Positions 25,716 through 36,607 of a stretch of 64,000 nucleotides of DNA are shown in pieces. The notes beneath the pieces were generated by a model. The model had not been told where the DNA came from and did no database searches. It saw only the letters and a program-made list of their open reading frames with translations. Position numbers and translations under genes: made by a program. The first letter of the stretch is position 1. Every line of letters begins with the position of its first letter. The DNA is from JAHEDT01 sp963825615. Its GTDB lineage: Bacteria > Desulfobacterota > Desulfuromonadia > Desulfuromonadales > BM103. The stretch covers positions 310,001-374,000 of the forward strand of contig CAWGTV010000006.1 in NCBI GenBank assembly GCA_963825615.1, read 5' to 3'.

Positions 25716-28700
25716 TTACCAGCTTTTCCCGCCATGGCAACTCGGTGTGGCACATCTGCCGCCGGAGTAGCTGAGCGAGCTCTTGATGGTTGCCGAAGGC
25801 GCCTGTTCGAACGCCCTGGTGCTCAGGTTGGTGAAATGCCCGTTCTGCAGCTTGGCCGCATCGTGGCAGGCCGAGCAGGCGTAGCCTTTGTCACGCACAT
25901 GCTTGTTGTGCTCACCCGACGAGTAGCCGTTGTACTGGCTCGTGCCGTAGCTGTGACAGGAGCTGCACTGGGTGTTGACATTGATCGACCCGCTGTTCCA
26001 GTTCGGCGTGGTGACGCCGCCATGGCAGCTGATATTCGAGCAGGTGCCGTTGCTGTTGCCAGTGGCGGTGCCGCTCTTGGCGTTCCAGGTGGTTGCGAAG
26101 CCAAGGTCAACCTGGGCGTTGTGCGCGGCGCCGGTGTGGCAGGTGGCGCAGTCGTTGGCCACACTGGCCAGGGTGGTGTGCACCCCGTGCGAGCCGGCGC
26201 TGTTTGGTGAGCTGCTGCCGTTCGGCGGCTGGCCATGACAACTGTCGCAGGCCCCGGCGTAGGGATCGCTGGCTTCGAAGGTGTTCAGCCAGTTGACCAG
26301 GTTGGTCTGCTCGGCCGCCGTCACCGTGCCGCCGTGACCGGTGCCCAGTTTGGCAGGGACGAGAGCACCCTGGCCGGCCAGGTCGATGTTGCCAAGGCGT
26401 CATAGGTATTGACCTTGTGACATCCCGAGCAGTTGTCGTTGTAGACGGTCTCGCCGTTGCGGGTGACGACCGGCGGCGGGGCCGGAGCCCAGCTGTCGAG
26501 CCAGTTGACGACGTTGATCATCTCACCGTCGGTCATCGTGCCGCCATGGCCAGTGCCGAGCTTGGCGACGGCCAGGGCTGCCCATGCTGGCGAGGTCGAT
26601 GTTGCCGTCGGCATCATAGCCGTAGAGCTTGTGACAGCCGGCGCAGTTGCTCGTCGTAGACGACCTGGCCGGTGCGGTCGACCAGCGGCGGCGGGGCCGG
26701 GGCCCAGCTGTCGAGCCAGTTGGCGACGTTGGTGATTTCACCGGCGCTCACCGTACCGCCGTGGCCGGTGGCCAGCTTGCTGGTGGCGGTGCTGCCCATG
26801 CTGGCGAGGTCGATGTTGCCGTCCGCGTCATAACCGTAGAGCTTGTGGCAGCCGGCGCAGTTGCCATCGTAGACCGCCTGGCCGGTGCGGTCGACCACCG
26901 GCGGCGGGGCCGGGGCCCAGCTGTCGAGCCAGTTGGCGACGTTGGTGATTTCACCGGCGCTCACCGAACCACCGTGGCCGGTGGCCAGCTTGGTGGTGGC
27001 GGTGCTGCCCATGCTGGCGAGGTCGATGTTGCCGTTGGCGTCATAGCCGTAAACCTTGTGACAGCCGGCACAGTTGCCGTCGTAGACAGCCTGGCCGGTG
27101 CGGTCGACCACCGGCGGTGGTGCCGGGGCCCAGGTGTCGAGCCAGTCGGCCAGGTTGATGACCTCCACATCCGAGACCGTGCCACCGTGGCCGGTGGCCA
27201 GTTTGCCAATGGCCGTGTTGCCCATGCTGGCGAGATCGATATTGCCGTTGGCATCGTAGCCGTAGAGCTTGTGACATACGGCACAATTATCGTTGTAGAC
27301 GGTTTCACCGTTGCGGGCGACCACCGGCGGCGGTTCGGGCGACCAGGTGTTGAGCCAGTTGGCGATATTGGTGATTTCGCCGGCAGTCACCGTACCACCG
27401 TGACCGGTCGCCAGTTTGGCAGGAACGATATTGCCCATGCTGGCGAGGTCGATGTTGCCGGCCGCGTCATAACCGTAGAGCTTGTGGCAGGCGGAGCAAT
27501 TCTCGTTGTAGATCGTTTCACCGCTGCGATCCACCACCGGCGGCGGGGCCGGAGTCCAGCTGTCGAGCCAGCCGGCCAGGTTGGTCACTTCTGCGCTGCT
27601 CACCGTGCCACCGTGGCCGGTGGCCAGCTTGGTGGTGGCGGTGCTGCCCATGCTGGCGAGATCGATGATTGCCCGCCGCATCGTAGCCGTAGAGCTTGTG
27701 GCAACCGGCACAGTTGCTGTCATAGACGGCCTGACCGTCCCGTGCAACCACGGGCGGGGGCACCGGCGCCCAGCTGTCGAGCCAGGCGGCCAGGTTGGTC
27801 AGCTCGGCGGTGGAGACGCTGCCGCCGTGCCCGCTCGGCACCTTGGTGGCGGCCACACTGCCCATACCGGCGAGATCGATGTTGCCGGCAGCGTCGTAGC
27901 CGTTGAGCTTGTGGCAGCCGGAACAGTTCTCATCGTAGACGGCCTGGCTGCTGCGCGGCACGACCGGGGGTGCCGGCGGGGTGAAGGTATCGGCGAAGTC
28001 CGCCAGGGCACTCAGCTCCTGAGTCGGCAGGCTCTTGCCCATGTGGCCGCCTTCGATCTTGGTGACGATTTTTGCGCCCAGTCCGGCCAGGTCGATGTTC
28101 CCGGCAGCATCGTGGGTGGCCAGTTTATGACAACCTGGCACATTCCTGGTCATAGACGGCCTGGCCGTTGCGGTAGACAGGGCGGCTGGACCGGAGGCGG
28201 TTGCGGAGCCGGGAAAGCATCAGCGATCAGCTGGATCTCATCGGCTGTCAGGAGAATGGAGCCCATACCGCCGATATCGCCGGCAATCGTCGCCTGAATG
28301 CCGGCCGCGGTGCGGTTACTGATCCGGGTGGTCTGCAGGCTGCCATGACAGCCCTGACATTCGACAGCGTAGAGACCCTCACCGGTGGCAGGAGTACCCG
28401 GATCCGTGACAGGAGGAGTAATGGGATCGGGAGTCGGCGTGATCACGCCACCACCATTACCGCTGCGAACCGTAACAACCTTCTGGGCGGTCTTAACGGC
28501 ATCAGCCATAATGACATCGGAAGTGATCTGGTCGATCCGGCTGGCCGTGGGAGCCTGTCCGCCGTTGGACATCTCCTCGCGGATCTGGCTGACGATGGTC
28601 CGGTTGAGCTGGGTTGCAGTCTGGATCAGGTCGCCGAGGACAAAGTCGCTGCCTATCTCGGCAGCCAGCTGGTTGAACAGCTCGGCATTCAGGGTCTGCT

Positions 28701-29359
28701 GCACCACGTCGACCATGGCACTCATCTGCAGACTGGAGCCTGCGGAGGACAACTCGTTGTAGTTGAAGTTGCCGATCGCTGCCATGAAGCTGTTGGCGGC
28801 CATGTTGGCCTGCAGATTGCGAAGCATCGCTGTCATTCACACCACTGGTACCGGCCTTCGAGACCAGCCACGGGGTCAGTATAGATATCCTCTACTGTCA
28901 GGCCCGGCAAACCGGCAGCGGCCATCATCCTGGACACTTCGTCCTCGGACATGCCGTTGGCCACCAGGGTAGTCAATGGTGAGAGGACCACACTGTTGCC
29001 ATCGACGATCGTGGCCTTGTGCTTAAGCATCCCTTCATAGGGTGCATTGCCGTGCATCCCTTTCGCCGAAGACTTCAAGCGGACAATAGAACCTTCGGTC
29101 ACCGGCCGGGAAAAGTGAATGCCCCCTGGGCGTTCGTTGGCCCGGAGCTTGACTGCAAGAGTTTGCCATCGGCCGAGATTTCTTCGACGATGGCGCCGAC
29201 GATGTAGGGGTCTACGGCAACCCCCGAGGTGACACTGGTCAGGGCGGCACCCGAGGAATCAACAGGTGCATCGTTGCCTCCACCACCGCCACCACAGGCT
29301 GTCAGAAATGCTGTCAGCAGGATGATTGCCAGCCGGTAATAATGTCTTGCTCGGTTCAT
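25716..29359 (-). CDS. Giant multiheme c-type cytochrome lipoprotein with tandem heme units, several frameshifts
   Basis: About 1213 residues after correcting five insertions and three deletions. Lipoprotein signal (LTAFLTACGGGGGG) first, then a carboxypeptidase-regulatory-like region and helical segment of a type frequent in Geobacter lipoproteins (DPYIVGAIVEEISADGK, VVLSPLTTLVANGMS), then one divergent CQGCH unit, then about nine 71-residue units each with CXXCH (CAGCHKLYGYDA), DLASMG, TGHGG and NWLDSWAPAPPPVV. The C-terminal 200 residues have four CXXCH (CDSCH, CATCH, CSSCH, CSACH) and two CX4CH sites (CSNISCHGG, CATPSCHGG), the Geobacter C4xCH/C2xCH domain. Up to 16 hemes. Probable outer-surface electron conduit; partners unknown. 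Breaks lie near 29100, 28835, 28180, 28140, 27668, 26655, 26578 and 26393. Confidence 0.88.
26310..28165 (-). repeat. 213-bp tandem coding repeats within the cytochrome gene
   Basis: About nine units of 71 codons. Adjacent middle units are nearly identical at DNA level: the sequence starting GGCGGGGCCGGGGCCCAGCT recurs at about 26690 and 26903, exactly 213 bp apart. Identity falls toward the ends of the array, the pattern left by unequal crossover. Confidence 0.9.
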
Positions 29360-30059
29360 ACTTCAAAGTCTCCTTTTCCACCAGTCTTGTTGTTCCCCTC
29401 TGGAGAGGGGAAGCGATTCCATCGATGCCCTCCCTCGGGGCGGCAATAACGACAGGATAGGCTTACGTTCACTTTGGCCCCGATGGGCTGTCTTCTAACG
29501 ATGATGGGCGCCAGATTCATACGACGTCCCAACACCTCCTGGTGAAATGACAAAAAATTGCAATCAGATATCGGCCATATGAGCAAGTAGTTTGCCAGAA
29601 CTGGAAACACTCGTCTTCCGACATAGGATAAAATCATTTGAATTCAATTGCTTGAAAGATTATTAAAATTGCTTAAAATCACGGAACTGTTGATATGCAC
29701 AGGAGCGCTACGGTGGGATAAACGGCCTCCGCCAAGACGTGAGGGACAATTTAAGTCATTCCTTTGTGTGAAAAGACGGTTAACCGAAATCACATAAAGT
29801 AATACTTCTTTTGGTTGACATCACGACCGTAACAGTCGCTCAGGAGAGGGCTAAACGTCTTCGATCAACGCACGCAGCAAGGGACGAAAACAACCAGGAG
29901 AGAAGAGACCAGGTGACTGGCGACAGAAGTGACAGGATTCTTCAGAAGGTGCTGATCCGGCTGCCGATGCGGGGAAAGCGTTCAGCACCATGGGGGGAAC
30001 TCGTATGCGTGACAAATCAAATGGCTGCCAAGGTGCAAGCGTACACTTTGCCGCCAGGA
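29360..30059. other. 700-bp gene-free region upstream of the multiheme cytochrome
   Basis: No convincing gene was found. Just before the cytochrome ribosome site (GGAGA) is a hairpin CCCCTC-TGGA-GAGGGG at 29395-29410. An AT-rich stretch at 29640-29700 is the likely promoter area. I looked for a GEMM c-di-GMP riboswitch and did not find its conserved core. Short frames on both strands at 29810-30330 overlap the DHH gene and look like chance. Confidence 0.5.
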
Positions 30060-30987
30060 TCACCTGAAGACCGTCAATGCGCAAATCTTGATGAATTCAA
30101 TCATTTCGTGGAGGGCATCTTCTGCCTGCTCATAGGGGACCTGGCAGGTGCCAACCGCCTTGTGGCCGCCACCGCCATACTTGAGCATGAGGGAGCCGAC
30201 ATCAACCGTAGCCGTCCGGTTGATGATGCTGTACCCCACCGAGAAAGACACGAACTCGCCGTCCTTGCCGTCGATCACACGAATGGAGATATTGGCCTCG
30301 GGATAAAGGGAATAGACCAGGAAACGGTTTGATGGCGGGGCCATGCCGGCGATGCGGAAATCCGAGACGACAATCGGGCCGTCCATCCAGGAGCAGTTTT
30401 TATAGAACTTCTTGGCCTTTTCGGTGCTGGCGAAATAAAGATCGACACGCTCTTTCACGTCTGGATGAGCGAGGATTTCGTCGATTGACATGCTGCCGAT
30501 CATATCGACCAGATTGTGAACAAACTGCAGGTTGCTGATGGTAAAGGATTTGTGATAGCCAAGCCCGGTGCGCGGATCACAGAGAAAGCCCAGCAGGACC
30601 CAGCCGGATCGGGTTGAGAATCTCATCGAGGGTCAGTTGCGCCGCATCGACCTTGTCGACATATTCGAGAAGTTCCTGGAACCTGGCAAACTTTTCAGGG
30701 CCGTAATAATCAGAAATAACCCGGGCGGTGCTTGGCGCGGGTTTGCTCAAACCTTCATAACGGCCATGCAGATCATTGCGCTCGGTCTCACTGGAGTGAT
30801 GATCGAACCAGAGGCCGCAGCCTGAGACGTAGGGGACATTGGCCAGGATGTCATTCGCTCTGACAGGGACCTTGCCATCCTGCAAGTCCTTCGGGTGCGC
30901 GTAGACCATCTCCTTCATCAATCCGATTTCTTTCAACAGCACGGCACAGCAGATACCGTCGAAATCAGATCGGGTCAATAGTCTCAT
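30060..30987 (-). CDS. DHH-family phosphoesterase, one frameshift
   Basis: A 308-residue (corrected) member of the DHH/DHHA1 family, which includes nanoRNases, pApA phosphodiesterases and exopolyphosphatases. Metal-binding motifs are SDFDG at 7-11 and WFDHHSSE at about 60, and the DHHA1 substrate motif is KYGGGGHKAVGTC. An extra A near 30607 splits the protein between LDEILNP and GWVLLGFLCDPRTG. The precise substrate is not evident. A truncated relative lies at 20.4 kb. About 175 bp upstream are gene-free. Confidence 0.87.
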
Positions 30988-31162
30988 GAGCGCTCCTCCT
31001 GGCTAAGTATGGCTGACAATGCATACGCACGCCAAATTCATTATATGAATGATAGTGAGTACTTGCAAGAACCTTGAACAAATCGCGAGCCAGTCCCTCA
31101 AGGACGCTGCCAGACACATGAGCTAGGCCAGAAGGACAAGCAGCCGAGCGTCCCGGTTAGAG

Positions 31163-32574
31163 TCAGAGCATCTTCTGCAGGCAGGACACGACCTGCGCAC
31201 CGGCCTTGTTGGCGGCATTGACACAATCATTCAAGCCGATACCGAAAAAGGCGTTGCCGGTCAGGATCAGGCCGGCATGAGCCTTGAGCCGCTCGTCGAT
31301 GGCGGCAAGGCGCTCGGCATGGCCGACGACATACTGCGGGATGGCGCGCTGGTGACGGAAAATACGCACAAAGTCAGGTGCGGCACTGATGCCCATGATC
31401 TTTTTGAGCTCGGCCATGGTGCGATTCTCTGACTTCGGCATCACTCAACTCGATCGCCTCCAGGGTTGGTGGCCCCGCCCATCATGGAACGCAGCAGGAC
31501 ATGCCCCTCCGGGGCGCGCTCGGGGAAGATGCTCGAATCCCAGAGGGTGCCGAGGATCTCGCAGCCCTCTTTCTTCGGGATGAGGTAGCCGAAGCCATCG
31601 AGGTCACGCGCAATCTTCTCCCGCTCGTAGCCGAAGCAGATGACGTTCATCGGTGCATAGGGGATGCCGGCGAGCAGTTCCGAGAGTTGACCGTCCAGGG
31701 ACCAGGTGAGTTCTTTCAGCACATGGGCCGGGGCCGCTGAGACCACCAGCTCCGCATCAAAATTCGAACCATCGGCCAGGCGCAGCTCCCAGCCGCCCTC
31801 GATCGGTTTGATGCCGGTGACGGCGTGGCCGATCCGCACGGAGCCTTTGAGGCCCGCCACCGTGGCGTCGGTCAGTTCCTGGATACCGCCGACAAACGAG
31901 GTCAGAACACCCCCCGGCCCGGCGGCGCTGGCCACCTGCTTGCCGGCCTTGATCTCGGCTTTCTTCTGCTTGCCCAGGCGGATCATCGCCTTGAGCAGCC
32001 CGCCGTATTGCTGCTCCAGTTCGTGGATGCGCGGGAAACAGCTCTGCAGGCTCATGGTTTCCGGGTTGCCGGCAAAGATCCCGGAGACCATCGGGCCGAT
32101 CAATTTGTCGAGCGCCTCGGCGCCGAGCCGGCGCCGGGCAAAGTCAGCCAGCGTCTCATCGACGCCATCGGTGCGCTGCGGCTTGAAGAATTCCTGGGCC
32201 AGGCGGATTTTCCCCGGCCAGCTGATCAGCTTCGACTGCAGGAACATCGGGCCGTTTTCCGGCAGGCGGTTGAGCATACCGCCGCTGTAAATGTAACGCT
32301 TGCGGGCATTGTCATTGGAGCGCTCCAGGCGCTTGCTGATACCGAGATGATCGCACAGCTCCAGCGTCATCGGCTTGCTGTCGAGAAAACCGTTCGGACC
32401 CCACTCGCAGAGGTAGCCCTCTTCCTTGATGCTCCAGATCTTGCCACCGGTCCGCTCTTCCCGCTCAAAGACCGTGACCTCGACCGCCAAGCCGGCCTCG
32501 CCCGCGAGGCGTTCGATCTCGAAGGCGGTACTCAAGCCGGAGATCCCGGCACCGATGATTGCTACCTTTTGCAT
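31163..32574 (-). CDS. hemG: Protoporphyrinogen oxidase (HemY-type HemG), two frameshifts
   Basis: A FAD-dependent oxidase of about 469 residues that converts protoporphyrinogen IX to protoporphyrin IX. The FAD-binding start is MQKVAIIGAGISGLSTAFEIE and EEGYLCEWGPNGFLDSKP follows, typical of the oxygen-dependent (HemY) class; the C-terminal GNAFFGIGLNDCVNAANKAG closes the FAD site. Two single-base insertions near 31457 and 31410 break the frame around EAIELSDAEV and TMAELKKIMG. ATG 32574 follows GGAGG. With hemE and hemH at 45-47 kb it gives the last steps of the protoporphyrin route. Confidence 0.9.
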
Positions 32575-32592
32575 GATTTCCTCCGGAAATCC

Positions 32593-32798
32593 GGGACGCG
32601 GGAGGCGGGAGGCGGGACGCGAACTTCCTCGTCCCATCAACACGCCGGCCACGTTCCGGATTCTCTATTTATGCCCCTTGTCCACAGACAACAATACAAA
32701 GCTGAAACTTGCGACGGCTTGAATCTGCAACAATTTGTTCTGCCCGTCTCAAACCGCAGCGGTGTTTTTGCTTTTCGCGTCCCTCGTCCCGCGTCCCG
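32593..32798. repeat. Two CGGGACG-class heptad clusters between epimerase and hemG
   Basis: 32593-32620 has four perfect-period units GGGACGC, GGGAGGC, GGGAGGC, GGGACGC. 32773-32798 reads TTTTCGCG, TCCCTCG, TCCCGCG, TCCCGG; on the sense strand of the epimerase gene this starts with CGGGACG four bases after the stop codon. Confidence 0.92.
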
Positions 32799-32801
32799 GT
32801 T

Positions 32802-33716
32802 TCAATGCCCCACCGAGCCGAGATATCCCATGTTCGGCTGATCGAGTTGTGCGACCACATTCTTCAGCCCCGCTGCGAGGTCGGGATACACCAGTGCGAC
32901 CCCAAGCTGCTCGACCATCTTGCGATTGCCCATGCGCCGGGCCTCCGTCAGGTAGGAGAGCATCATCGGGTTCATCACCTGCTTGGCCTCTGTCATATCG
33001 ACCTGCGGCAGGCGCGGCAGGCCGAGGAGATCGGTGATGGCATTGAAATACTCGGTCATGGTGCCCGGCTGACCGTCGCTGACATTGAAGATATCACCGT
33101 CAACCGCTTGTTCGGCCGCCTTGACGCAGACCATGGCCAGATCGTCGGCATGAATGCGGTTGGTGGGTGGAGATTCTTCCTCGCGCAAAACCGGGTGCCC
33201 CTGCCGGACTCTCGCCAAGGGCAGGCGACCGGGGCCATAAATGCCGGTGACGCGCAGGATGATCACCGGCACACCGTGCAGCTGGCCCCATTCCAGCAGG
33301 GTGCTTTCGGCATCAACCCGGCGCTGGGCGCGACTGGTCTGCGGGTTGACCGGCGTCGCTTCCGTAACCCAGGCGCCGCCGCAGTCGCCATACACCCCGC
33401 TGGTGCTCATATAGACCACCCTGGCCGGTAATTTCTGCGCACTGATGGCCGCACAGAAGTTGCGCATGCGGCTGTCAACCGGCCCGCCCCCGGGCGGCGG
33501 GGCCAGATAAAAAACCAGCGTCCCTGCGCTCGGCAAATCAACCAGCGAGTTCGCATCATCAAGGTTGCCCATGACCGGCTCGATGGCAAAACCGCGCAAC
33601 CGTTCGGCGCTCTCTGCGGAACGCGCCAGAGCGCTGACATGGCCACCGGCCTGTTGCACCAGGCGGGCCACCCGCACGCCGATATCGCCGCATCCGACGA
33701 TCAGGACTTCCTGCAA
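32802..33716 (-). CDS. NAD(P)-dependent epimerase/dehydratase (YeeZ-like)
   Basis: A 304-residue extended short-chain dehydrogenase. The nucleotide-binding glycine motif is VLIVGCGDIGVRVARLV, a serine stands in VVYMSTSGVYGD, and the family signature ILRVTGIYGPGR is present. The usual YxxxK catalytic pair is replaced in this region (SRAQRRVDAES), as in YeeZ/YbjT-like proteins, so it may be a binding or atypical reductase protein. The substrate is unknown. It lies between hemG and pepN on the same strand. Confidence 0.85.
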   Translation of the reverse strand: MQEVLIVGCGDIGVRVARLVQQAGGHVSALARSAESAERLRGFAIEPVMGNLDDANSLVDLPSAGTLVFYLAPPPGGGPVDSRMRNFCAAISAQKLPARVVYMSTSGVYGDCGGAWVTEATPVNPQTSRAQRRVDAESTLLEWGQLHGVPVIILRVTGIYGPGRLPLARVRQGHPVLREEESPPTNRIHADDLAMVCVKAAEQAVDGDIFNVSDGQPGTMTEYFNAITDLLGLPRLPQVDMTEAKQVMNPMMLSYLTEARRMGNRKMVEQLGVALVYPDLAAGLKNVVAQLDQPNMGYLGSVGH

Positions 33717-33785
33717 AATTTCATGTCTCAGAATTCATACATCATATATGAGGCAGACAGCACGGCAAGAGCACGAGCGCACCCG

Positions 33786-33813
33786 TCCCGTGTCCCGCGT
33801 GGCTCGTCCCGTC
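33786..33813. repeat. CGGGACG-class heptads abutting the pepN stop codon
   Basis: Four units TCCCGTG, TCCCGCG, TGGCTCG, TCCCGTC. On the pepN strand the array begins CGGGACG immediately after TGA, with no spacer. Confidence 0.9.
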
Positions 33814-36455
33814 AGTTCAAAGATTTTTGCACGATTTCGCCCACATCCGAGGACAACTCTGCCTGCGCCCGAAGACGCTCAAGCTGCTGGCGCATCAAGG
33901 TTTGCCGATCGCTGTCGTAGCGCCGCCAGCGGCTCAAGGGAGCCATCATCCTGGCCGCCACCTGGGGGTTGAGAGCGTCGAGTTCAAGGACCCGGTCAGT
34001 GACAAAGGCATATCCGGCTCCGGACAGGTCGTGGAACAGGGCCGGGTTGCCATGGGCAAAGGCACCGACCAGGGCGCGCACCCGGTTCGGGTTAAGCATG
34101 GTAAAGGCCGGATGTCCCATAAGTTCGCGAACCTCTGACCAGGGTCTCCGGCTGCGGGGACGTTGCCTGCAGGGTAAACCACTTGTCGACCACCAGCGGG
34201 TCATCCTCGAACTGGTGGTAGAAGGCCGCCAGGGCTTCCTCCCATTTCGGCAGGTGGTTGTGCACCAGGCAGGTCAGTGCGGCCAGGCGGTCCGTCATGT
34301 TATTGGCATCTATAAACTGATCGAAGCAGACCTGCTGAACGTCCCTCTTGTCGAGGAGAGCCAGGTAGCCCAGGCAGAGGTTTTTCAGGCTGCGACGACC
34401 GATCGCCATCGGCTCCAGGGAATACAGGCCATGATCCTGCATGTCCACCATGACCGCAGTGAATTCGCCATGCAGTTCCAGCGCCAAAGCGCTGCGCAAC
34501 GTTTGCCGGGCACGATGAATAGCACCCGGGTCGGCGATCGTCATGGCTTCCGCCAGTTCCATTTCACCGGGCAGGGTCAACGCCAACGCCAGCAGGGCGG
34601 GATCCGCGCTCCGGTCGGTCAGGGCGGTCCGGAAAGCCGCCAGGAAATCTGCCGGGGCCTGCGGTTGGCCGCCCCTTGCGGACTCGGCGATCATCTCCAG
34701 CAGGACCTCGGTCGCCAGGCGTTGGCCGGCCTCCCAGCGGTTGAACGCATCACTGTCGTGGGCAAAGAGAAAGGCGAGTTCCTGCCTGCTGTACGGATAC
34801 CTGATTTTGACCGGTGCGGAAAAACCGCGCAGCAGCGATGGCACCGGTGCGACCGGGAGATTGACAAACACAAACTGCTGCTCGGCAGCCGTGACCTGCA
34901 GGGTCCGCGAGGTCCCGTACGGGAGGTCTTCGCCGTCCAGTTGCAGCGGCAGATCATGACCGTCAGGTCCAAGCAGGCCGACCTGCAGCGGAATGAGGAA
35001 AGGCTGTTTGCCGGTTTGCCCCGGGGTGTCCGGACAGGACTGGCGGACGTGCAGCCGGAATTCTCTGGTCGATTCGTCGTAAACGCTGCGCACATCGAGC
35101 AGCGGCGTACCCGCCTGGCTGTACCAGCGCCGGAACTGGTTCAGATCGGCACCGTTGGCGTCGGCCATGGCAGCGAGGAAATCGTCGGTGGTCACCGCCT
35201 GACCGTCATGCCTGGCGAAGTAAAGGTCCATGCCGCGCCGGAAACCCTCTTCCCCCAATTCGGTCTGGTACATACGGATGACTTCGGCACCCTTGTTGTA
35301 GACCGTGGCAGTATAGAAATTGTTGATCTCGATATACGCTTCGGGGCGCACCGGATGAGCCATCGGCCCGGCGTCTTCGGGGAACTGGACATTGCGCAGC
35401 AGGCGGACATCGGAGATCCGCTTGACCGCCCGCGAACCCATGTCGGCAGAGAACTCCTGGTCGCGAAAGACCGTCAGCCCCTCCTTGAGGCTGAGCTGGA
35501 ACCAGTCGCGGCAGGTGACGCGGTTGCCGGTCCAGTTGTGGAAGTACTCGTGGGCGATAACGCCCTCGATCCCCTGGAAATCCGCGTCAGTCGCCGTTTC
35601 CGGCCGAGCCAGGACATACTTGGAGTTAAAAACGTTCAGCCCCTTGTTCTCCATCGCCCCCATGTTGAAATCATCCACCGCGACGACCTTGTATTCGTCG
35701 AGATCGTACTCGAGCCCGTAGCTCTCTTCGTCCCAGCGCATGGCATTTTTAAGGGAGACCATGGCATGGTCGCACTTGTAGCGATTACGCTCCTCGACGA
35801 AAATCTGCAGGCTGACGGTCCGCCCCGACATGGTGACGAAGCTGTCTTCGATAACGGTCAACGGGCCGGCGACCATGGCAAAGAGGTAGCTCGGTTTCGG
35901 GAAGGGGTCTTCGTAAGTGGCAAAATGGCGGCCGTCGTCCAAGGCCCCGGAAGCGGTCAGGTTGCCGTTGGCCAGCAACACAGGCGTACTGTCACGGTGC
36001 CCCACCAGGGTCGTGGTGTAGCGGGCCATAACATCGGGCCGGTCAGGGTAGAAGGTGATCTTGCGAAACCCCTGGGCTTCGCACTGGGTGCAAAAGATGC
36101 CGCTGGCCCGGTAAAGTCCTTCGAGAGCCGTGTTGGCCTCCGGGTTGATCTCCACCAGCGTGTCCAGGGTAAATTGTTCCGGAACGCCGGGGATCGTTAG
36201 TCCCTGGCCGTCCAGAAGGTACTCAGCGGTTGTGAGCTCGCGGCCATCAAGCTTGACGTGGCACAATTCCAAGTGCCGGCCATCCAAAGTCAGCGAACCG
36301 GAACGGTCCGTAGCTGCCGGGTTGACCCGCATCTGCAATCGTGTCCGCACCCGGGTCCGGTTCGGGTCGAGCTCGACGTGGAGATCAATTGCATCGACCA
36401 GGTAGGTCGGCGGCTGGTAGTCTTTCAGATAAATCGTCTGCATTGCCTGCTTCAT
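33812..36455 (-). CDS. pepN: Aminopeptidase N (M1 family), one frameshift
   Basis: A zinc aminopeptidase of 880 residues (corrected). The substrate-anchoring motif is NMGAMENKGLNVFN and the zinc site is VIAHEYFHNWTGNRVTC followed by LKEGLTVFRDQEFSAD. An extra G near 34131 shifts the frame after PETLVR; the C-terminal 100 residues (ELMGHPAFTMLNPNRVRALV) continue in the next frame. Both halves match the E. coli-type PepN. It trims peptides in the cytoplasm. The start is 36455, with ATG at codon 5 (36443) an alternative. Confidence 0.93.
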
Positions 36456-36607
36456 TAGGAACGGTTCCTTACTGTGATATCGTCACCAGCAAGATACCTC
36501 AAATCCGTGGTGGTGGCAAAGGCAATCCCCCGAAAACCCGGGCGCTGTGCCATCATCTTGGAACAATGCTTGCTATTCAAAGCTTATCGTCGTCAAATAC
36601 CACCCCG

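Noticed and set aside
26647..27906. A 419-codon plus-strand frame with striking internal repeats
   Set aside because: It is the antisense image of the 213-bp heme-unit repeats of the cytochrome gene, which explains its repetitiveness.
26310..28165. Possible CRISPR-like or satellite array
   Set aside because: Repeats are 213 bp, contiguous, in frame and encode CXXCH units; there are no spacers.
29360..29650. Possible GEMM-type c-di-GMP riboswitch before the multiheme gene
   Set aside because: The GC-rich stretch on the minus strand lacks the conserved GEMM core; only a simple CCCCTC/GAGGGG hairpin is seen.
29811..30332. A plus-strand open frame overlapping the DHH gene
   Set aside because: Most of it is antisense to the DHH gene and the rest has no ribosome site or recognisable domain.
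33969..36200. A 743-codon open frame antisense to pepN
   Set aside because: It lies entirely on the opposite strand of a clear aminopeptidase N gene, has no family character, and is expected from high GC and codon-position bias.
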